Made by a program: the position numbers and the translations under genes. This document shows, piece by piece, positions 1 through 4,859 of a stretch of DNA of 7,643 nucleotides; within the stretch, counting starts at the first letter, position 1; each line of letters starts with the position of its first letter. Location of the stretch: the NCBI GenBank assembly GCA_003449515.1, contig DMHI01000077.1, positions 1 through 7,643 on the forward strand, in the 5' to 3' direction. The stretch comes from Lysobacteraceae bacterium (lineage in GTDB: Bacteria > Pseudomonadota > Gammaproteobacteria > Xanthomonadales > Xanthomonadaceae). The notes below the pieces were generated by a model. It was given only the letters and a program-made list of their open reading frames with translations, was not told where the DNA came from and did no database searches.

Positions 1-1281
1 GAGCCGCAGTGGGCCGCCGACGGCACGCTGTACTTCATCGACGAACCCTCCGGCTGGTGGAACCTGTACGCCTGGAACGGCAGCGCCGCGCGGCCGGTGG
101 CGACGATGCCGCGCGAGTTCGGCGGGCCACTCTGGCAGCTCGGCATGCAGACCTACGCCCTGCGCGACGACGGCACGGCGATCGTCCGCACCGGCCTGAA
201 CGCGGTCGACGAGCTGGGCGTGCTCGATCTGGCCAGCGGCGCCTATCGCCCGCTCGACCTGCCCTTCGTGGCCTTCGGCGATGTCTCGATCGACCCCCGC
301 GGCCGCATCATCACCAGCGCGTCGGCGGTCGACAACGAGCCCGCACTGGTGGCCATCGACGCCAGCACCGGAGCGGTCGAACGCCTGCACCAGCCGAACG
401 CGCTCGGCATTCCGCGTGAGCTGATCGCGATCGGCCAGCGCATCGAGTTTCCCACCGCGCCCGCCGCCGATGGTGCCGCGCGGACCGCGCATGCCACCTT
501 CTATCCGCCGACGAACCCGTCCTTCCGCGGACCGGAGGGCCAGGTCGCGCCGTTGATCGTCACCATCCACGGTGGGCCCACCTCGGTGTCGAAGCCGAGC
601 TTTTCGCTCGCGCGGCAGTACTGGACCAGCCGCGGCTTCGCCATCATCGATGTCAACTACGGCGGCTCGACCAGTTTCGGCCGCGCCTACCGCCACCGCC
701 TCAACGGCCAGTGGGGCGTGGTGGATGTGCAGGACGCGGTGGCCGCGGTCGATCATCTGGTCGCGCAGGGCAAGGCCGATCCGGCGCGGGTCGCCATCCG
801 CGGTGGCAGCGCCGGTGGCTTCACCACGCTGGCGGCACTCGCCTTCACCGACCGCTTCAAGGCCGGCGCGAACTACTTCGGCGTCAGCGACATCAAGGCG
901 CTGGCGGCCACCAGCCACAAGTTCGAGCGCATGTACGACGTCTCGCTGGTCGGCCCACCGGACGAGGCGCTGTACCGCTCGCGCTCGCCGCTGTTCCACC
1001 TCGACGGCTTCACCGAACCGCTGATCACCTTCCAGGGCAGCGAGGACCGCATCGTCACCCCCGACCAGAGCCGGCGGATCGTCGAGGCGCTGGATGCCAG
1101 GGGCGTGATGCACGCCTATTTCGAGTTCGAGGGCGAGCAGCACGGCTTCCGCCGGGCCGAGAACATCATCCGCGCGCAGGAGGCCGAACTGGCGTTCTAC
1201 GGTGCGGTATTCGGGTTCACGCCGGTCGACGAGATCGCGCCGTTCGAGATCAAGCACCCGCGCGCCGCGGCCGCGCCGTAA
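1..1281 (+). CDS. S9 family serine peptidase (prolyl oligopeptidase / acylaminoacyl-peptidase type), 5'-truncated by window edge
   Basis: The reading frame is open from base 1 to the TAA at 1279-1281 and gives 426 residues of what is normally a protein of about 650. The true start lies upstream, and the GTG at 97 is internal. Window residues 1 to about 130 are beta-propeller-like (QWAADGTLYF, GWWNLY, EFGGPLW), as in the N-terminal domain of S9 peptidases. The C-terminal part is an alpha/beta hydrolase. HGGPT at 568-582 is the oxyanion-hole region, GGSAGG at 802-819 is the nucleophile elbow with Ser at 808-810, GSEDRIV carries the catalytic Asp at 1045-1047, and GEQHGF carries the catalytic His at 1141-1143, so the triad is complete. 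Family knowledge says such enzymes hydrolyse short peptides, often after proline or from acylated or free N-termini; the exact specificity cannot be read here. A signal peptide cannot be assessed because the N-terminus is missing. The gene is co-directional with recC across a short gap, and co-transcription is possible but unproven. Confidence 0.95.
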   Translation, partial: EPQWAADGTLYFIDEPSGWWNLYAWNGSAARPVATMPREFGGPLWQLGMQTYALRDDGTAIVRTGLNAVDELGVLDLASGAYRPLDLPFVAFGDVSIDPRGRIITSASAVDNEPALVAIDASTGAVERLHQPNALGIPRELIAIGQRIEFPTAPAADGAARTAHATFYPPTNPSFRGPEGQVAPLIVTIHGGPTSVSKPSFSLARQYWTSRGFAIIDVNYGGSTSFGRAYRHRLNGQWGVVDVQDAVAAVDHLVAQGKADPARVAIRGGSAGGFTTLAALAFTDRFKAGANYFGVSDIKALAATSHKFERMYDVSLVGPPDEALYRSRSPLFHLDGFTEPLITFQGSEDRIVTPDQSRRIVEALDARGVMHAYFEFEGEQHGFRRAENIIRAQEAELAFYGAVFGFTPVDEIAPFEIKHPRAAAAP

Positions 1282-1301
1282 CCCCGCGGTCACGCGCGTC
1301 G

Positions 1302-1322
1302 AGCGTCTCCAACGCTGAGACG
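1302..1322 (+). repeat. Two mutually exclusive small inverted repeats in the recC leader
   Basis: AGCGT (1302-1306) can pair with ACGCT (1312-1316) around a 5-nt loop. Alternatively CGTCTC (1304-1309) can pair with GAGACG (1317-1322) around a 7-nt loop. The arms overlap, so only one hairpin can form at a time. No T-run follows, so this is not an intrinsic terminator for the peptidase gene. It ends four bases before the ATG at 1326 and 43 bases before the ATG at 1365. Short stems are frequent by chance in DNA this GC-rich, so any role is speculative. Confidence 0.3.
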
Positions 1323-1364
1323 GCGATGCGCGAGGCTGTCGATCCGACCCTGCCCGCAGGCCCC

Positions 1365-4300
1365 ATGCGCGACCAATGGACCATCGACCCGGACCGCGGC
1401 CTCTGGCTGTTCCGGGCCAGCCGGCTTGACGCCCTGCTCGATCCGCTCGACGCCCTGCTGCTGCACCTGCCGCCGCGCGAGTGGCTGGCACCGCAGACGG
1501 TGCTGGTGGGGCATCCGGGCCTGCGCCACTGGCTGCGGCAGGCGCTGGCGAACCGACGCGGCCCGGGGGCGGTGGTCGCCAATATCGCGTTCGCCCTGCC
1601 CGGGCCGTGGCTCGACGGCCTTGCCCTGGCACTGCTCGGCTTGCCCGACGCCGCCGCGCGCGGCTGGCAGCACGAGGTGTTGCGCTGGCGCCTGCTGCCG
1701 CGGCTGCACGCGCTCGACGATGCCCGCGTGCAATCGATGCTGGCGGACGACGACGGCACCCAGGCCTTCGCGCTGGCCAGTCGACTCGCCTCGGCGCTGG
1801 CCCCGCTGATGCTCTATCGCCCCGACTGGCTGCGGCGGTGGGCGCGCGGCGAACCGGCGGTTCGCGGCGATGCGCTGCTGGCGGCAGCATGGCGCGCCCT
1901 GCAGGGGAGCGGCGGCACCGACGGCCGACGCGGCGCACCGGCCTCGCGCGACGATGCGCGCGTAGCGCATCGCGGCGAGCGGCTGCTGCAGCTCGCGCAC
2001 CACCTGAACGACGCCGTGCTGCGGCCCGCTGGGCTGGCCGAGGATCCGCTGCACGTCTTCGGCCTGCATCACCTCGCGCCGCCCGAACTCGCCGTCGTCC
2101 GCGCGCTGTCGCGCTGGCGGCCGGTGGTGCTGCATGTCGCCGATCCCTGCCGCGAGCACTGGCTGGGCATGGGCTCGGGGCGCGCGGCGATGCGTGCGGC
2201 ACTGGCATGCGACGACATCGGCGAAAGCGCCTTCCTCGCCCTCGATCATCCGCTGCTCGCGGCCTGGGGGCGGCTCGGCCAGCACTTCCTGCTGGCCCTC
2301 GAGGACAACGCGCTGGCGGTGAACGAGCGCCACGGCGTCGACACGCTCGATCCCGCGCCGACCACCCTGCTCGACCGTGTGCAGCACAGCCTGCGCCGCA
2401 ACGCGCCGGGGCTGATGCGGATGGCGTCGGCCGACGCCCTCGATGCCCTGCGTGGCGATGCCAGCCTGCGCGTGCTGCGCTGCGCCACCCCCCTGCGCGA
2501 GCTGGAGGTTCTGCGCGACGCGCTGGCCGAGGCGTTCGCCACGCTGCCCGGCCTGCAGCCGGCCGACGTGGTGGTGCTGGCGCCCGATCCCGCGCGCTAC
2601 CGGCCGCTGCTTCCCGCCGTGTTCGGCGCACCGGGCCAGCGTGATGGCGTGTGGCCCTGGCATGCCTTCGACGTGCCGCTGGCGGCGAGCCATCCGCTGT
2701 ACCGCGCCCTGGCGATCGCGCTCGCACTGCCGGGCACGCGCCTGACCGCGCCGGGCCTGCTCGATCTGCTGGCCCTGCCGGCGGTGGCGCGGCGCTTCTC
2801 ACTCGAAGGCGAGGATGCGGCTGTGCTGCGCCACGCCTTGGCGCGGCTCGGCGTGGCCTGGGGCCTCGACGCCGATGATCGCGCCGCCTTCGATGCACCG
2901 CCGAGCGTCGAGCACACCTTCGACTGGGGCCTCGACCGCGCACTGGCCGGGCAGGTGTTCGGCCTGCGCGATGCCGAGGTCATCACGCTGCCCGACGATG
3001 TCCGCCTGCTGCCCGGTGAAGGCATCGACGCCGGCGTGGCCGAGCGCCTCGGCCGTCTGCACGCCCTGCTGCTCGAGGTGCGGGAGTGGACCGCCCTCGC
3101 CGCGGCATCGCTGACGCCAGGCGCATGGCAGACGACGCTGGCGCGACGCATCGACGGCCTGTTCGCGGTGGCACCCGGCGACGACGAGGCGCGCGACGCG
3201 CTCGATGCGGTGCGCGCGATGCTGGCCGCCCTTGCCGACGAGTGGCGCGATGCCGGCCTCGAGGCCACCGCGCCGATCCCCGCGTCGCCGGCGGCTCCGG
3301 CGGCATCCGGCCTGCTGCCGTGGCCCGCCGTGCGCGATGCGCTGCGCGGGCGGCTCGATGCCGTGCCCGAGCGGCAGCGTTTCCTCGTTGGCGGCATCAC
3401 CTTCGCCAGCATGGTGCCGCAGCGGGCGATCCCGTTCCGGGTGATCGCGGTGCTTGGCCTCGACGAGGGTGCGCTGCCACGCCACGCCCCGGAGGACGGC
3501 CTCGAGCTGCGCGCGCAGGCCCCGCGCTTCGGCGACCGCGACCTCGCCAGCGACGACCGCTACCTGTTTCTCGAGACCTTGATGGCCGCGCGCGATCGCC
3601 TGCACCTGAGCTTCATCGGCGTCGGTGCCGACGACGGCCGGGCGCGGAATCCGGCCGGGCCTCTGGCGGATCTGCTCGACACGCTCGCGCGCTTCGTGCC
3701 GCCCGGCGGCAGCGCCAAGCCCGAGGCCGGATGGCCGTGGGAACGGCAGGCCCGCCTGCAGCCGGCGTCTGTGCGCGATGTTGGCGAACGCGGCGCGTCG
3801 ATCGCGGCGCGCCCACCATCGCACGCAAGCCCGCCGACCGGCGCGGCACTCGCCACGCCGCCCACGCTCGAGGCCCTGCTGGCCTTCTTCCACGACCCCG
3901 CCCGCCACGCGCTGCGCGATATCGCCGGGGCGCGCCTCGACGCACTCGAGGATGAACGCCTCGAGGCCGACGAGCCGCTCGAACCGCAAGCCGATCGGCG
4001 CGAGGCGATCGCGCGCCGGCTGGTGTTCGCGGCGCTGGAGGCGGGTGCCGCGGCACCGGCGGAATCCCCCGACGAATCCCTGCGCCTCGGTGGCCGGCTG
4101 CCACCCGGAGCCCTGGCCGATGCGCTGTGGCGCGAGCAGCGCGAGCAGGCCCTCACCACCCTGGGCCTGCTGCGCACCGCCCCCACGCCACCGCGCGAGC
4201 CGCTGAGCGCGCCGCGCCGGATCGCCGTGTCGGTGGCGCTCGACGCCGGTTCGACGCTCACGGGCGAGGTGGCGGTGCGCGACGACGCCGACGGCCGCCT

Positions 4301-4859
4301 GTGGCTGATCGAGGCCGTGCCCGGCCGCCAAGGCGATCGCCTGCACTTCGGTCGACGCATTCCGCTGCTGCTGCGCTGGTTGGCGCTGCGGCTCACGCAG
4401 CCGGACCGGGTGAACATCGCCCTCGTCGGCAGCGAGCGCGATGACGATTTCGCCGGCCGCATCGCGGCGATGGACGCCGCCTGCACCGCCGCCGGCACGG
4501 CCGAAGCGCGCGAGGCGAACGCCGCTGCGCTGCGCGCCGTGCTGCGGGCCGCCCTCGATTTCCGCGCCGCCGTGCTGCGCGGCGAGCGGCGCTACCTGCC
4601 GGCGACCAGCTGGGCCGCGTGGCGGCATGGCGACGACGATCCGGGCAGGGTGATCGCGGCCTGGGCCGGTGCCGGCATTCCTGTTGGCGAGCGCGACCAC
4701 GCACCGGGGTATGCCGCGCTGTGGGGACAGGACTGGCACTTCGTGCCCGGCGAGGGGGAGCTGGCACGCTTTGTCGACGATGCGAAGGCCCTGGTCGCCA
4801 GCTTCGGCGCGCTGCTCGATCCGGCGCACGGCGGCGATGGCGTGGGAGGTGAGCCGTGA
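1365..4859 (+). CDS. recC: RecC, exodeoxyribonuclease V gamma subunit
   Basis: This 1164-residue protein compares with about 1122 in E. coli RecC and is collinear with it. RecC is the helicase-like but ATPase-inactive subunit of RecBCD that holds the complex, splits the strands and scans the 3' strand for Chi. Landmarks matching remembered E. coli RecC are LFRASRLDAL (15-24; E. coli VYHSNRLDVL), YRPDWL (151-156), VFGLHHLAPP (231-240), DPCREHW (260-266; E. coli NPCRYYW), PLRELEVL (376-383), MVPQRAIPF then VLGLDEGALPR (about 686-706) and DDRYLFLE (730-737). Most residues aligned with the E. coli Chi-reading positions differ (see findings). Start choice: homology begins near residue 13, GC3 becomes coding-like after 1365, and AGG lies at 1358-1360 with a short 4-nt spacer. 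The in-frame ATG at 1326, with GAG at 1317-1319, would add 13 residues and is the alternative. The stop overlaps the recB start, so the two genes are one operon. Confidence 0.95.
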   Translation: MRDQWTIDPDRGLWLFRASRLDALLDPLDALLLHLPPREWLAPQTVLVGHPGLRHWLRQALANRRGPGAVVANIAFALPGPWLDGLALALLGLPDAAARGWQHEVLRWRLLPRLHALDDARVQSMLADDDGTQAFALASRLASALAPLMLYRPDWLRRWARGEPAVRGDALLAAAWRALQGSGGTDGRRGAPASRDDARVAHRGERLLQLAHHLNDAVLRPAGLAEDPLHVFGLHHLAPPELAVVRALSRWRPVVLHVADPCREHWLGMGSGRAAMRAALACDDIGESAFLALDHPLLAAWGRLGQHFLLALEDNALAVNERHGVDTLDPAPTTLLDRVQHSLRRNAPGLMRMASADALDALRGDASLRVLRCATPLRELEVLRDALAEAFATLPGLQPADVVVLAPDPARYRPLLPAVFGAPGQRDGVWPWHAFDVPLAASHPLYRALAIALALPGTRLTAPGLLDLLALPAVARRFSLEGEDAAVLRHALARLGVAWGLDADDRAAFDAPPSVEHTFDWGLDRALAGQVFGLRDAEVITLPDDVRLLPGEGIDAGVAERLGRLHALLLEVREWTALAAASLTPGAWQTTLARRIDGLFAVAPGDDEARDALDAVRAMLAALADEWRDAGLEATAPIPASPAAPAASGLLPWPAVRDALRGRLDAVPERQRFLVGGITFASMVPQRAIPFRVIAVLGLDEGALPRHAPEDGLELRAQAPRFGDRDLASDDRYLFLETLMAARDRLHLSFIGVGADDGRARNPAGPLADLLDTLARFVPPGGSAKPEAGWPWERQARLQPASVRDVGERGASIAARPPSHASPPTGAALATPPTLEALLAFFHDPARHALRDIAGARLDALEDERLEADEPLEPQADRREAIARRLVFAALEAGAAAPAESPDESLRLGGRLPPGALADALWREQREQALTTLGLLRTAPTPPREPLSAPRRIAVSVALDAGSTLTGEVAVRDDADGRLWLIEAVPGRQGDRLHFGRRIPLLLRWLALRLTQPDRVNIALVGSERDDDFAGRIAAMDAACTAAGTAEAREANAAALRAVLRAALDFRAAVLRGERRYLPATSWAAWRHGDDDPGRVIAAWAGAGIPVGERDHAPGYAALWGQDWHFVPGEGELARFVDDAKALVASFGALLDPAHGGDGVGGEP
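4845..4852 (+). promoter_or_regulatory. Strong Shine-Dalgarno site for recB, inside the recC 3' end
   Basis: GGAGGTGA is a perfect 8-base match to the complement of the usual 3' end of proteobacterial 16S rRNA. There are six bases between the GGAGG core and the GTG at 4856, which is near-optimal spacing. This fixes the recB start at a GTG codon and allows recB to recruit ribosomes itself as well as by coupling to recC. It is much stronger than either candidate site in front of recC. Confidence 0.85.

Noticed and set aside
97..99. GTG as the start of the peptidase gene.
   Set aside because: The same frame is open back to base 1 and codes typical S9 propeller sequence (QWAADGTLYF, GWWNLY), so the start is outside the window.
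1279..1330. Intrinsic terminator after the peptidase gene.
   Set aside because: The hairpins are only 5-6 bp and no U-tract follows.
711..1364. Extension of the recC frame upstream into the peptidase gene.
   Set aside because: The frame is open only because of GC composition. This segment is Arg/Gly-rich nonsense overlapping the peptidase catalytic region, and RecC homology begins after 1365.
1200..1364. A sigma-70 promoter for recC.
   Set aside because: No convincing -35/-10 pair with proper spacing is visible. The region is too GC-rich to call one by eye.
1290..2693. A 467-codon open frame on the - strand opposite the first part of recC.
   Set aside because: It is rich in Gln, Arg and Gly with no motif, while the + strand frame here aligns with RecC throughout.
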